Source of the DNA: Lacunisphaera sp.
Lineage (GTDB): Bacteria > Verrucomicrobiota > Verrucomicrobiia > Opitutales > Opitutaceae
DNA length: 48,665 nucleotides
NCBI GenBank assembly: GCA_009695095.1
Contig: SIBQ01000016.1
Coordinates: 1-48,665, forward strand
Direction of reading: 5' to 3'
Under the pieces are notes generated by a model. That model saw only the letters and a list, made by a program, of their open reading frames with translations, was not told the DNA's origin and made no database searches. The translations under genes were made by a program, and so were the position numbers. Within the stretch, counting starts at the first letter, position 1. The number at the start of each line of letters is the position of its first letter. This document shows positions 25,496 to 34,839 of the stretch, one piece after another.

Positions 25496-26497
25496 TCAGA
25501 CGGCCGGGGTGGCTTCCTTACCTAACGTGACTTCCCCCGCGCGGAAGCGTTCCGTGCGACCGGAATTGAGCCGGACAATCAGCGAGCCCTCGTCGTCAAT
25601 GCCGGTGGCCAGGCCCGCTACGGTGCGGCTGCCCTGGATGATACTGACGGGCCTGCCGCGCAGCACATCGTAGCGGGCCCACAACTCGGCAAACTTGTCC
25701 CGGTAGCCCCCCTCGATGAACTGGCCGTAGGCGGAAAGGACCCGGCCGATGAGCGCGGCGGCAAAGCGGTTTAGGTCGAGCGGCATCCCCATGGCGTCAG
25801 AAAGCGAGGTGGCACTGCGCTGGAGGTCGCGGGGCAAGTCGGCGACGCGGCCGTTGAGGTTGAGGCCGAGGCCGAAGATGAGATCATGGATCTGGTCGGC
25901 ATCGATGCGCGCCTCGGTCAGCATGCCGCCCGCTTTGCGGCCTCCGACGAGGAGATCGTTGGGCCACTTGAGGCCGGGCTCAATTTTGCAGAAATTGGTG
26001 ACGAGCTCGCACACGTTCAGCCCTATCCAGAGCGCGAAGTCCTGCAGGCGCGTGGGTTTGAGCTCGGGTCGGAAGACGAAGGTGCAGTAAAGATTGCCAG
26101 CCGGCGGGCTGTGCCAGGCGCGGCCTCGGCGGCCTCGTCCCACGGTCTGGGAACGCGCGAGGATGACCAGCGGCACGGCGGCCCCGGCGGCGAGCTGGCG
26201 CTCTGCCTCGCTGTTAGTGCTGTCCACGCTGTGGAGGCAGACGAGCTGCGGCGGCCGCGGCCGGCCGCTGAGGTAGGCGCGCACCAAAGCCGCGTGCAGT
26301 TGCGCCGGCGTTTTGACCAGGCGGTAGCCGCGGCTGCGCCGGGCCTCGAATACAAAACCCTGTTTCGCGAGCTTTTGCAGTTGCATCCAGATCGCCACGC
26401 GCGTGATACCGAGCTGGCGGGCCAACCGGGTGCCGGAGATGTATCCCGAGTCGGCGGCGAGGAGATCACGCAGGATGGAGACTTCGGTGGCGGGCAT
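25496..26497 (-). CDS. birA: Bifunctional biotin operon repressor / biotin-[acetyl-CoA-carboxylase] ligase
   Basis: The 333-residue protein has an N-terminal winged helix (LLAADSGYISGTRLARQLGI, then TRVAIWMQLQKL), which fits a DNA-binding BirA. The ligase domain has SVDSTNSEAERQ near residue 90, the biotinoyl-AMP loop GRGRRGRAWHSP near 121, and KWPNDLLVGGRKAGG near 178. The C-terminal SH3-like domain ends RTERFRAGEVTLGKEA. It attaches biotin to acetyl-CoA carboxylase and may repress biotin genes. It starts 49 bp from the divergent small gene at 26547. Confidence 0.93.
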   Translation of the reverse strand: MPATEVSILRDLLAADSGYISGTRLARQLGITRVAIWMQLQKLAKQGFVFEARRSRGYRLVKTPAQLHAALVRAYLSGRPRPPQLVCLHSVDSTNSEAERQLAAGAAVPLVILARSQTVGRGRRGRAWHSPPAGNLYCTFVFRPELKPTRLQDFALWIGLNVCELVTNFCKIEPGLKWPNDLLVGGRKAGGMLTEARIDADQIHDLIFGLGLNLNGRVADLPRDLQRSATSLSDAMGMPLDLNRFAAALIGRVLSAYGQFIEGGYRDKFAELWARYDVLRGRPVSIIQGSRTVAGLATGIDDEGSLIVRLNSGRTERFRAGEVTLGKEATPAV

Positions 26498-26546
26498 GGA
26501 AATTTCGTCGCGGCGGCGGCTGAAGTCGTTAACAAAGCAGGGAACG

Positions 26547-26852
26547 ATGCCCGCGCAATTGTCATTTGCGGATTTTCTTCAATCCACTGCGACCGACTCG
26601 GCGCCGCCGGACGGACTCAACCGCCCGTTGCAGGCGCTGTGGCATGACCGGCAGGGACGATGGGCCGAGGCGCACACGCTGGTGCAGGAATCGGACGGAG
26701 CCGACGGGGCCTGGGTGCACGCCTACCTGCACCGCTCGGAGGGCGACGAATCGAACGCCGGCTACTGGTATGCTCGCGCCGGACGGCCCGCGGCGTCGGG
26801 GGATTTGAAGGCTGAGTGGGAGCAGTTCGCCCGGGCGCTGCTCAAGCGTTGA
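26547..26852 (+). CDS. Small conserved-looking protein of unknown function
   Basis: The 101-residue soluble protein starts MPAQLSFADFLQSTATDSAP. The central WHDRQGRWAEAHTLVQESDG and the following AWVHAYLHRSEGDESNAGYW look like a helical hairpin repeat (TPR- or Sel1-like). ATG 26547 is divergent from birA. It ends 6 bp from the convergent gene at 26859. I do not recognise a named family. Confidence 0.65.
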   Translation: MPAQLSFADFLQSTATDSAPPDGLNRPLQALWHDRQGRWAEAHTLVQESDGADGAWVHAYLHRSEGDESNAGYWYARAGRPAASGDLKAEWEQFARALLKR

Positions 26853-26858
26853 AGCTGG

Positions 26859-27368
26859 TCAGGGTTTGGTCGCATCATCGAGCAGCGCCTTGGCCTTGGC
26901 GGGATCCAGTTCCTCGACCGCCTTCGCGATCGTGTTCACGTCGCTGATGAGCTCGTCCCTTTTCTGGCGATTGTATTCCTCACGGGCGCGCTGCTCGGCG
27001 GAAACGCCGCCGAACCAGGCCGGCAGGGTGAATTTGTTCAAGAAACTGTGGTCGAAGAGGCTAAGGCTGTCATGGGCCAGTTTCTCGTTGAACGCTTTGC
27101 CCGTCATCATCACTTCCGGGGTGAGGCGCGGGCGCTTTTTCTGCGTCACGGTTATCGTGGGCAATTCGAGCACGTCGGGATTGGGCGCGGCAGGCTTGGC
27201 CTCAACCGGCGGGGCATACTTGGGCAGCACGGCGGTCAATTTCTGCGTCACTTCGGACGAGAGCTTGGCGGGCTCCGCCGGGGCCGGCTTGGCGGCGGGT
27301 TCGTCGGCGCGGAACGCCGCTGGTCCGGCGACGATGAGCAGAGTGAGCATGATGCCAGCTGGTTTCAT
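26859..27368 (-). CDS. Exported protein of unknown function (intact member of a tandem pair)
   Basis: The 169-residue protein begins MKPAGIMLTLLIVAGPAAFR, a signal peptide, followed by an Ala/Pro/Lys-rich stretch. Then come KYAPPVEAKPAAPNPDVLEL and PTITVTQKKRPRLTPEVMMT, and a helical C-terminal part (AREEYNRQKRDELISDVNTI). The neighbouring 27432-27957 region is a decayed paralogue with the same plan (KYAPPHETKP, NVVVLPTLVVQEKRP), so the pair arose by duplication. Probably periplasmic. ATG 27368 is chosen because it gives the signal peptide. Confidence 0.65.
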   Translation of the reverse strand: MKPAGIMLTLLIVAGPAAFRADEPAAKPAPAEPAKLSSEVTQKLTAVLPKYAPPVEAKPAAPNPDVLELPTITVTQKKRPRLTPEVMMTGKAFNEKLAHDSLSLFDHSFLNKFTLPAWFGGVSAEQRAREEYNRQKRDELISDVNTIAKAVEELDPAKAKALLDDATKP

Positions 27369-27431
27369 GGTTTCTATTAAGACCGCAGTCAGGCCGGAAG
27401 TTGCCCGAATGCCCATACTTTTTTACGCCGG

Positions 27432-27957
27432 TCAATCATCCTTGGGCAGCTTTCCCGGATCCATGGCCTGGCGCAGCTTGGCAGCCTCTTTAGGGTTCAT
27501 CTTCTCGATGTTGCTGATGAGGCTGTTCATCCGGGCGATGTCCGCGCGGACTTTGTCGCCCCGTAGGCAGCACGGGCGCGGGCAGAGGGCAGAGCGGAGA
27601 ACAGAGTGATAGACCAACTGTTCAGGAACCACTCGTGATCCGTCATCGAGGCCTTGTAGGCGGTCATGGCTTTGTGCTAGACGACGCGCTCGGTCAGCCA
27701 CACGTCGGAATCGTTGCCCGGTGGTCGTTTCTCCTGCACGACCAATGTGGGCAGCACGACCACGTTGGGATCCGGCGGTCGGCCGGCTTAGCGGGGGCGG
27801 GCTTGGTTTCGTGCGGTGGCGCATACTTGGGCATGGCGGAACGGATTCCCTGCACCACACGGGCGGAGGCCTTGGCGGGCGGGACGGGTTCCGCAGACTG
27901 CGCCGCCAGTGTTCCGGCCACGGCATAGAAAAGCAGGCTGGATCCGGCGAGTTTCAT
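27432..27957 (-). pseudogene. Decayed paralogue of the upstream exported protein
   Basis: It starts MKLAGSSLLFYAVAGTLAAQ (signal peptide) and continues AMPKYAPPHETKPAPAKPA, paralogous to 26859-27368. One base appears missing near 27778; the next frame continues DPNVVVLPTLVVQEKRPPGN. A TAG interrupts it at 27680-27682, followed by HKAMTAYKASMTDHEWFLNS. A period-7 repeat (27580-27607) replaces the conserved segment before a C-terminal helix ending in another frame (NSLISNIEKMNPKEAAKLRQ). With two frameshifts, a stop and an insertion it is clearly non-functional. Confidence 0.75.
27580..27607. repeat. Period-7 units inserted in the pseudogene
   Basis: The units are GGGCAGA GGGCAGA GCGGAGA ACAGAGT. 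They lie exactly where similarity to the intact paralogue (26859-27368) breaks, so this copy was inserted into, or replaced part of, a coding sequence. Confidence 0.7.
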
Positions 27958-28030
27958 CGTGGGGGGTTACAATGAGACACTCGAACCGCCGGATGTTTCC
28001 TGCAAGCCGGGGAAACCGGTGCGGCCGGGA

Positions 28031-28838
28031 TCAACCCTGCTTTGGCGATTGGGGTGATTTGATTTTCGCGATGGCTTCCTCCACCGCCTTGAGGAGCGAT
28101 GCATCGGTCTCGGTCTCCTTGAGGTTTTGCAAGACGGGGAGAGCGGTCTTGGCGGGGGGCCCGATGTTTTCCAATCGCAAAACGAAACGGCGGCGAATCT
28201 CAGGATTTTGTGCTTGGTTTAACTGGTCGATAATGGTGGGCACCGCGGGAACGCCAATTTTATCCAGCGCCATGATGTATGGCATCAATTCGGAAATGGC
28301 GACATCACTGGAGGCCATGCCAGCAAGAAAAACTCCAGCCTCCGACAGAGCACGTTGGGTATCGCCCTTGGGCTTGCTCACTCTCTTGAGCGCCTTGGCA
28401 AAGCTGTTGGCCACCAGATGCAACCCTTGGTATAGAAGCTTTGGATTCTTGAATAATTCGACGTAGATGGGAATCGACGCGTTGCCGAGCAACTGCAGCA
28501 CGTCGCAACAATATTCAGCCAGAGGATCGTTATAGTTAGCGTAGATGATGATCTGATTTTGCAAAACAGGAATGGCGGATTTGAGTGCCACAGCTGGATC
28601 GCGTCCGGCCTTCAATTCGTTCGTAGCCACAGTTTCGAGCAGCCGGGCGGCCTCGACTGCCTCAACCTTTGACCCCCTTTGCCAGTTTTTCGGCTAGTTG
28701 GGACACGGATAGCATAGTGGCAGCAGCAGCCTCATCGGCAGGCTTCGCGGCATTGGCTCCAGCTTGAGCGACCACTATGCTGACAAATAGGATTGTAGCC
28801 AACGCGACCAGCACCAGTGCAACAGTGCTTTTATTCAT
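28031..28838 (-). CDS. Exported HEAT-repeat-like protein (one frameshift)
   Basis: ATG 28838 starts a signal peptide (NKSTVALVLVALATILFVS) followed by SVSQLAEKLAKG. A run of five G at about 28670-28675 has one base too many; removing it continues the frame as SKVEAVEAARLLETVATNEL into the main body. That body contains helical repeats: AIPVLQNQIIIYANYNDPLA, VPAVPTIIDQLNQAQNPEIR and KTALPVLQNLKETETDASLL, typical of HEAT/PBS-lyase folds. The repaired protein is about 268 residues. Periplasmic localisation is inferred. It is downstream of and divergent from nothing obvious; no partner is apparent. Confidence 0.65.
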
Positions 28839-28927
28839 AGGTGTTTGCTCGAGATTAAATCAACACAGTGAATTATCCGACTATCTCCGGCCTGCCGCGA
28901 AAAACAAACATGAAGCATACATTGTTT

Positions 28928-29926
28928 TTACATTAGCGATTGCGCCAAGGCGCGGAGGCGCGGCCACTGGTGGTCGGGAATCGCCGGGCCGAGGTATTGC
29001 ACGCATTCGGCGCCGAGGGCCGAGCCGAGTGCACCAGACGCGGCGAGGGAAAGCCCGCGCAAATGGCCGTAGAGGAAGCCGCCGGCCCAGGCGTCGCCGG
29101 CGCCGGTGGTGTCGATGAGGCGCTCGACCTTGATGGGCGCGATGCGGTGCATCTCGGAGCCTTTGGCGACCCACGCGCCGTCCTTCCCGATCTTCACGCA
29201 GGCGATGCCGCCGTAGCCGGCGAGCTGGCGGGAGTAAGCGTCGTAGGCGGCGTCTTTTTGAAAAAGCGCGCCGGCTTCGTCCTCGTTGGCGAAGACGATG
29301 TCCACGCCTTGTTTCAATTGCGCGAGAATCCAGTCGCGGGCGACGTTGACGACTTCGAAGGAGGAGAGTTCGAGGCTGATGGTGCAGCCGGCGGCGCGGG
29401 CGGTGGTGGCGACCTTGTCGGCGAGCGCGGGATTGAAGAGCAGGTAGCCCTCGATGTGCGCGTGCTTCGCGCCGCGGAAATCCTGCACGGTGATCTCGTC
29501 GGGGCTGAGCGTCATGGCGGCGCCGAGGTGGGTGCGCATGGTGCGCTGGCCGTCGGGCGTGATCATGGACAGGCAGCGGCCGTTGGGCAGCGCGGTGTGC
29601 TTGAAGCGTGAGCCGTCGCCGCCGGCCGCGGCGAAGTTCTCCCGGTAGTCGCGGGCGGTGACGTCGCCGCCGACCTTGCCGAGGAAGGTGGTGCGCAGTC
29701 CGAGCTTGGCGGCGGCGAGCACGGCGTTGGCGGCGGAGCCGCCGGGGGTCACGGCGAGCTGCACGTCGAGGCGGCTGAGAAGTTGGGCGATGCCTTGCTC
29801 GTCCACCAGTACCATCCCGCCTTTTTCACCGGCCACATGGGTTGCAAGAAATGACTCGGGCACATGAGCCAGCAGGTCCATGATCGGATTGCCGACGCCG
29901 ATGAGTTCAAACGAAGGAGAGGACAT
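28928..29926 (-). CDS. PfkB-family carbohydrate/nucleoside kinase (adenosine kinase-like)
   Basis: The 332-residue protein begins MSSPSFELIGVGNPIMDLLA. It has the PfkB signatures: PGGSAANAVLAAAKLG near residue 63 and DTTGAGDAWAGGFLYG near 285 with the catalytic Asp and anion hole, plus SLELSSFEVVN and FANEDEAGALF. The arrangement and length resemble bacterial adenosine kinase and related sugar kinases; the exact substrate is not certain. ATG 29926 is preferred to 29941 because the upstream codons are not conserved-looking. A six-unit period-7 repeat (29933-29974) lies directly upstream, between it and the DUF6941 stop. Confidence 0.85.
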   Translation of the reverse strand: MSSPSFELIGVGNPIMDLLAHVPESFLATHVAGEKGGMVLVDEQGIAQLLSRLDVQLAVTPGGSAANAVLAAAKLGLRTTFLGKVGGDVTARDYRENFAAAGGDGSRFKHTALPNGRCLSMITPDGQRTMRTHLGAAMTLSPDEITVQDFRGAKHAHIEGYLLFNPALADKVATTARAAGCTISLELSSFEVVNVARDWILAQLKQGVDIVFANEDEAGALFQKDAAYDAYSRQLAGYGGIACVKIGKDGAWVAKGSEMHRIAPIKVERLIDTTGAGDAWAGGFLYGHLRGLSLAASGALGSALGAECVQYLGPAIPDHQWPRLRALAQSLM

Positions 29927-29932
29927 GGGAAA

Positions 29933-29974
29933 ATTGATCATTGATCAATGAACGATGAACAATGGATAGTGATC
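29933..29974. repeat. Six period-7 units between two minus-strand genes
   Basis: The units are ATTGATC ATTGATC AATGAAC GATGAAC AATGGAT AGTGATC. The array ends one base before the stop codon (29976-29978) of the DUF6941 gene and covers the leader of the kinase gene. Confidence 0.8.
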
Positions 29975-29975
29975 G

Positions 29976-30356
29976 TCAGCTCACGGTCAGGCTAGTGGCG
30001 AGAATGGGATCGTCGTCCACCTCGATGACAATGGAGTAGTCGCCGGGCTGCTCGAAGCGCAGGTTGCGGAGCTCATTGATGAGATTGATGCGGTGCAGCG
30101 GGCTTTGGGACTCGAATTCGCGGTGGAGCAACTCGGCGGGATTGGTCGGGTCGAGGCCCATGGACATTTTGATCTGGTGTGCGCCGGGCTGGACATCGGT
30201 CAGAGTCAGAAACCAGACCATGTAGGGGTGCACGACGGGAAAGGAGCGGGCCTTGATATTGGAAAATACGCCGAGTATGGTGTGCTTGCCCGAGGCCGGG
30301 TCGATGTGGACGCCGTCGCAGGTGATCCAGGCCAGCAGGGAGGGTTTGGACTGCAC
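29976..30356 (-). CDS. DUF6941-like protein
   Basis: With a GTG start at 30356 the product is 126 residues: VQSKPSLLAWITCDGVHIDP, then GKHTILGVFSNIKARSFPVV, MVWFLTLTDVQPGAHQIKM and a C-terminal LRNLRFEQPGDYSIVIEVDD. This fits the small beta-sandwich DUF6941 family. There is no in-frame ATG between the upstream stop and the conserved part other than one far upstream; an ATG at about 30400 is in another frame, so a start-proximal indel cannot be excluded. It is divergent from pyrG. Function unknown. Confidence 0.65.
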   Translation of the reverse strand: MQSKPSLLAWITCDGVHIDPASGKHTILGVFSNIKARSFPVVHPYMVWFLTLTDVQPGAHQIKMSMGLDPTNPAELLHREFESQSPLHRINLINELRNLRFEQPGDYSIVIEVDDDPILATSLTVS

Positions 30357-30476
30357 GCCGGGAGGATGGGCCGGGGCAAGGGAGCGGCAAACTATTTTCC
30401 ATGGGATTTCGCCGCGGAACCGGCCAAAAAACCACCTTTTTCTTGTGTATGGTTCAGGTGCGGTTTTTACCCATAG

Positions 30477-32081
<1,605 letters not shown>

Positions 32082-32084
32082 TCC

Positions 32085-32163
32085 AAATGTGGAAATCAGG
32101 AAAACTGGAAGTGATCTGCCCTGTTAAACGCCTTTGTTCCTGATTTCCTGAGTTCCACATTTT
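32085..32163. repeat. Period-7 inverted repeat after pyrG, possible terminator
   Basis: The left arm AAATGTGGAAATCAGGAAA (32085-32103) is complementary, with small differences, to the right arm TTCCTGATTTCCTGAG (32137-32152) continuing TTCCACATTTT (32153-32163). Read in 7-bp steps the arms are GTGGAAA TCAGGAA and, on the other strand, GTGGAAC TCAGGAA ATCAGGA. The run of T after the right arm would suit an intrinsic terminator for pyrG. It starts 4 bp after the pyrG stop. Confidence 0.75.
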
Positions 32164-32171
32164 CTATTCCC

Positions 32172-32966
32172 GTGCTTTTCGATTCCAAAAGACTCCTCCT
32201 GATCGTCGGCCCATGCTCGCTCGAGAACGAGAAGGTTTGTCGCACCGTGGCCGATGCGCTCACCCAGCTGGCCAAGGCCCACCCGGAGCTGAAGATTGTT
32301 TTCAAGGGCTCGTTCGACAAGGCCAACCGCACCTCACTCGCGGGTGATCGCGGCACGGGCATGGCGGAAGGCCTGAAGCTACTGGCCCTGGTGAAAAAGG
32401 ACTATGGCTTTCCCGTGCTGACCGATGTGCACGAGCGCGAGCAGGTGAAGCCGGTCGCCGCCGTGTGCGATGTCCTGCAAATCCCCGCGTTCCTCTGCCG
32501 CCAGACCGACCTGCTGCTCGCCGCGGCCGCGACGGGCCGCGTCGTCAACGTGAAGAAGGGCCAGTTCCTTTCACCGCAGGAGATGGAATTCGTGGTCAGC
32601 AAATTGAAACAGGTCAAGGCCAAGGAAATCTGGCAGACCGAGCGCGGCACGACCTTCGGCTATCAGAACCTGGTGGTGGACATGCGCAGCTTCGCGCTGA
32701 TGAAGGCGCTCGGCCATCCAGCGATCTTTGACGCCACGCACAGCGTGCAACTGCCAGGCGCCGCCGGCGGCAAGAGCGGCGGGCAGCGCGAATTCGTGCC
32801 GGCACTGGCGAAGGCCGCTCTCGCGGCGGGTGCCGACGGACTTTTCATCGAGACGCATCCCGACCCGGCTAAGGCCATCTCCGATGCCGCCAGCCAGATC
32901 CCGCTCGCCGGGCTGCCCGCGCTGATCGCCTCGTGCCTCGCGGTGTGGCGGGCCGTGCGGGAGTGA
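32172..32966 (+). CDS. kdsA: 3-deoxy-8-phosphooctulonate (KDO-8-phosphate) synthase
   Basis: The 264-residue enzyme condenses PEP and arabinose 5-phosphate for lipopolysaccharide KDO. It has IVGPCSLEN at residue 12, [12 protein letters not shown] near 44, [10 protein letters not shown] near 77, [13 protein letters not shown] near 107, [11 protein letters not shown] near 190 and ETHPDPAKA near 235, all conserved in KdsA. The start is GTG 32172 (MLFDSKRLL), right after the repeat element. It implies an LPS-containing outer membrane. A lipoyl-protein gene follows by 12 bp. Confidence 0.95.
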   Translation: MLFDSKRLLLIVGPCSLENEKVCRTVADALTQLAKAHPELKIVFKGSFDKANRTSLAGDRGTGMAEGLKLLALVKKDYGFPVLTDVHEREQVKPVAAVCDVLQIPAFLCRQTDLLLAAAATGRVVNVKKGQFLSPQEMEFVVSKLKQVKAKEIWQTERGTTFGYQNLVVDMRSFALMKALGHPAIFDATHSVQLPGAAGGKSGGQREFVPALAKAALAAGADGLFIETHPDPAKAISDAASQIPLAGLPALIASCLAVWRAVRE

Positions 32967-32978
32967 TCATATTCCGGC

Positions 32979-33461
32979 ATGTCCAACTTCATCATTGATG
33001 TGCCCGTGCCCTCGATGGGCGCCACGGTGAGCGAGCTTACTGTCATCAACCTCGCCATCGCCCCGGGGGCGAAAGTAGCCAAGGGCCAAAAGCTCGCCGC
33101 GCTCGAAAGCGACAAGTCTGCTTTCGATTTCGAATCACCTGGCGATGGCACCGTGATTGCGATCATGGCCAAAAACGGCGGCACCCTGCTCTCGGGCGCG
33201 CCGTTCCTGCGGATGGAGACCACTGATCAAAGCCTGAAGCATTTGGAGGTGCAAGGTGTCAGGTCTCAGGTGTCAGGTCAGGCTGCGGGAACCTCGAACC
33301 TCAAACCTCAGGCCTCAAATCTCGTCTGGACCCCGCGCGCCATCAAGCTGGCGCAGGAAGCCGGGCTCGATCACGCGAAGATATCCGACATCGAGGCGAC
33401 CGGCCCCGGCGGTCGCGTTTCCGGCGACGACGTGGCGAAGTATCTGGCGAGTCGCAAATGA
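32979..33461 (+). CDS. Stand-alone lipoyl domain plus E3-subunit-binding domain
   Basis: The 160-residue protein has a lipoyl domain at residues 1-80, with ALESDKSAFDFESPGDG carrying the lipoylated Lys in DKS, and a peripheral subunit-binding domain at about 118-158 (TPRAIKLAQEAGLDHAKISD, GRVSGDDVAKYL). The E2 acyltransferase catalytic domain is absent, so it resembles the N-terminal third of a 2-oxoacid dehydrogenase E2. It might carry acyl groups for a separate enzyme or act as an E3-tethering protein. The linker is encoded by a period-7 repeat (33255-33324). Its stop overlaps the M16 peptidase start (ATGA). Confidence 0.8.
   Translation: MSNFIIDVPVPSMGATVSELTVINLAIAPGAKVAKGQKLAALESDKSAFDFESPGDGTVIAIMAKNGGTLLSGAPFLRMETTDQSLKHLEVQGVRSQVSGQAAGTSNLKPQASNLVWTPRAIKLAQEAGLDHAKISDIEATGPGGRVSGDDVAKYLASRK
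33255..33324. repeat. Period-7 repeat encoding the lipoyl-E3BD linker
   Basis: The left arm is GGTGTCA GGTCTCA GGTGTCA GGTCAGG (33255-33282) and the right arm AACCTCG AACCTCA AACCTCA GGCCTCA AATCTCG (33290-33324), approximately complementary. It is translated without interruption between two domains. Confidence 0.8.
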
Positions 33462-34839
33462 TTTTCTTGCGGCCAACACGATCCGTCCGGCTGCTGACAA
33501 TAGCGCTGGGCATGACGGGTGGGCTGCGCGCGCAAAGCAGCCCGGCGAGTGCCAGCGCTTCGGACACGCCGCTGGTGACGCGCACCCTGCCCAACGGGCT
33601 GGAGGTCGTGGTCTTTCCCGACCACAGCGTGCCCTTGGTCACCGTCGAGATGGCGATCAAAATGGGCTCGGTCTTCGAGACCGCGAAGGACAGCGGCCTG
33701 GCGCATCTCTACGAGCACATGTTCTTTCGCTCCAACCGGGCCGTGGTGAACAATGAAGAATACATGCGCGATATCGGCAGCAAGGGGATTGTCTACAATG
33801 GCAGCACGCATGAGGAATTCGCGAACTTCTACCTCACGGGATTGAAGGAGGACGTGCACTATATGCGGGATTCCGCCCTGTATCCGACTTTCGACCCGGG
33901 CGAAGTGGCGAATGAGAAAGAAGTGGTGATCGGTGAATTGGACCGCATGAGCGCCAACCCCAGCTCCGGGCTGGCCACCCGCGCCAGTGCGCTGCTCTTC
34001 CCGGCCAATCCGACTTTCAAGCTGCCCGGCGGACTGGCGGACGTCGTCTCGGCGGCAACTCCCGCCCAGATGCAAGCGATGCATAAGCGCCGGGTGCCGC
34101 CTGCGAATGCGGTGCTCGTGGTCGCGGGTGATTGCGATCCGGCGGAGGTTTTCCGGCTTGCGACGGAGTATTTTGGCACCTGGTCGCGCGGGACGGAGGA
34201 TCCATTGACGCCGGACCCGGGTCCGCCGCTGACCCGGAGCGTGGCCGAAATCAACGAGCCGCCGGACGCGGATAATGTTATCCTCCAATTCACCTGGCGC
34301 GGTCCCTCGATGGGCAATGATACCGGCGCGACCTACGCCGCGGACGTGCTATCCTATGTGCTCAACCAGCCCGCCTCGCGGTTGCAAAAGCTCTGGTCGA
34401 CTCCGGGCTGGTCACGGTGATGAGCAGCGGTTTCTACACCCAGCGCTATGTGGGAACGGTCAGTTTCACCCTGGTGGCGCCGCCCGAAAAGGCCCGGGAG
34501 GCCGTCCGGGTGTTCAAGGAGGAGTTCAAGAAGTTCGGGACGCCGGGATATTTTTCCGACTAGGAGCTGGAAAACGCCAAAGCGAGGCTCACGGCCAACG
34601 AGCTCTTTGAGCAGGAGAATGTGTCGGAATACACGCATACGCTGAGCTTCTGGTGGGCGACCGCCGGCATGCCCTACCTCCTGGGAAAACAGCAGGCCTA
34701 CCGGGGCACGAGTCGCGAGGACATCGGGCGCTACCTGCGGCGTTACCTGATCGGCCAGCCGTTTATCGCCGTCGCGCTCGCCGTGCCCGACGTGCAGAAA
34801 AACAAACTCCTCAACGTGGAGGACCTTTTGGCGCCATGA
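33458..34839 (+). CDS. M16 zinc metallopeptidase, catalytic subunit (frameshift and internal stop)
   Basis: After a hydrophobic N-terminus (SVRLLTIALGMTGGLRAQS, signal-like) the peptidase domain has HLYEHMFF, the inverted zinc motif HxxEH, near residue 84, and the distal Glu in NEKEVVIGELDRM. At about 34385-34391 one base is missing: a G inserted in AAAAG would continue as ALVDSGLVTVMSSGFYTQRY. In that frame a TAG occurs at 34561-34563 (FSD-stop-ELENAKARL). The repaired protein would be 460 residues. Its end overlaps the next M16 gene by ATGA. Either a recent pseudogene or two consensus errors. Confidence 0.8.

Noticed and set aside
30396-30402. ATG upstream of the DUF6941 gene as its start
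   Set aside because: It is in a different frame from the conserved protein; using it would require an unobserved indel.
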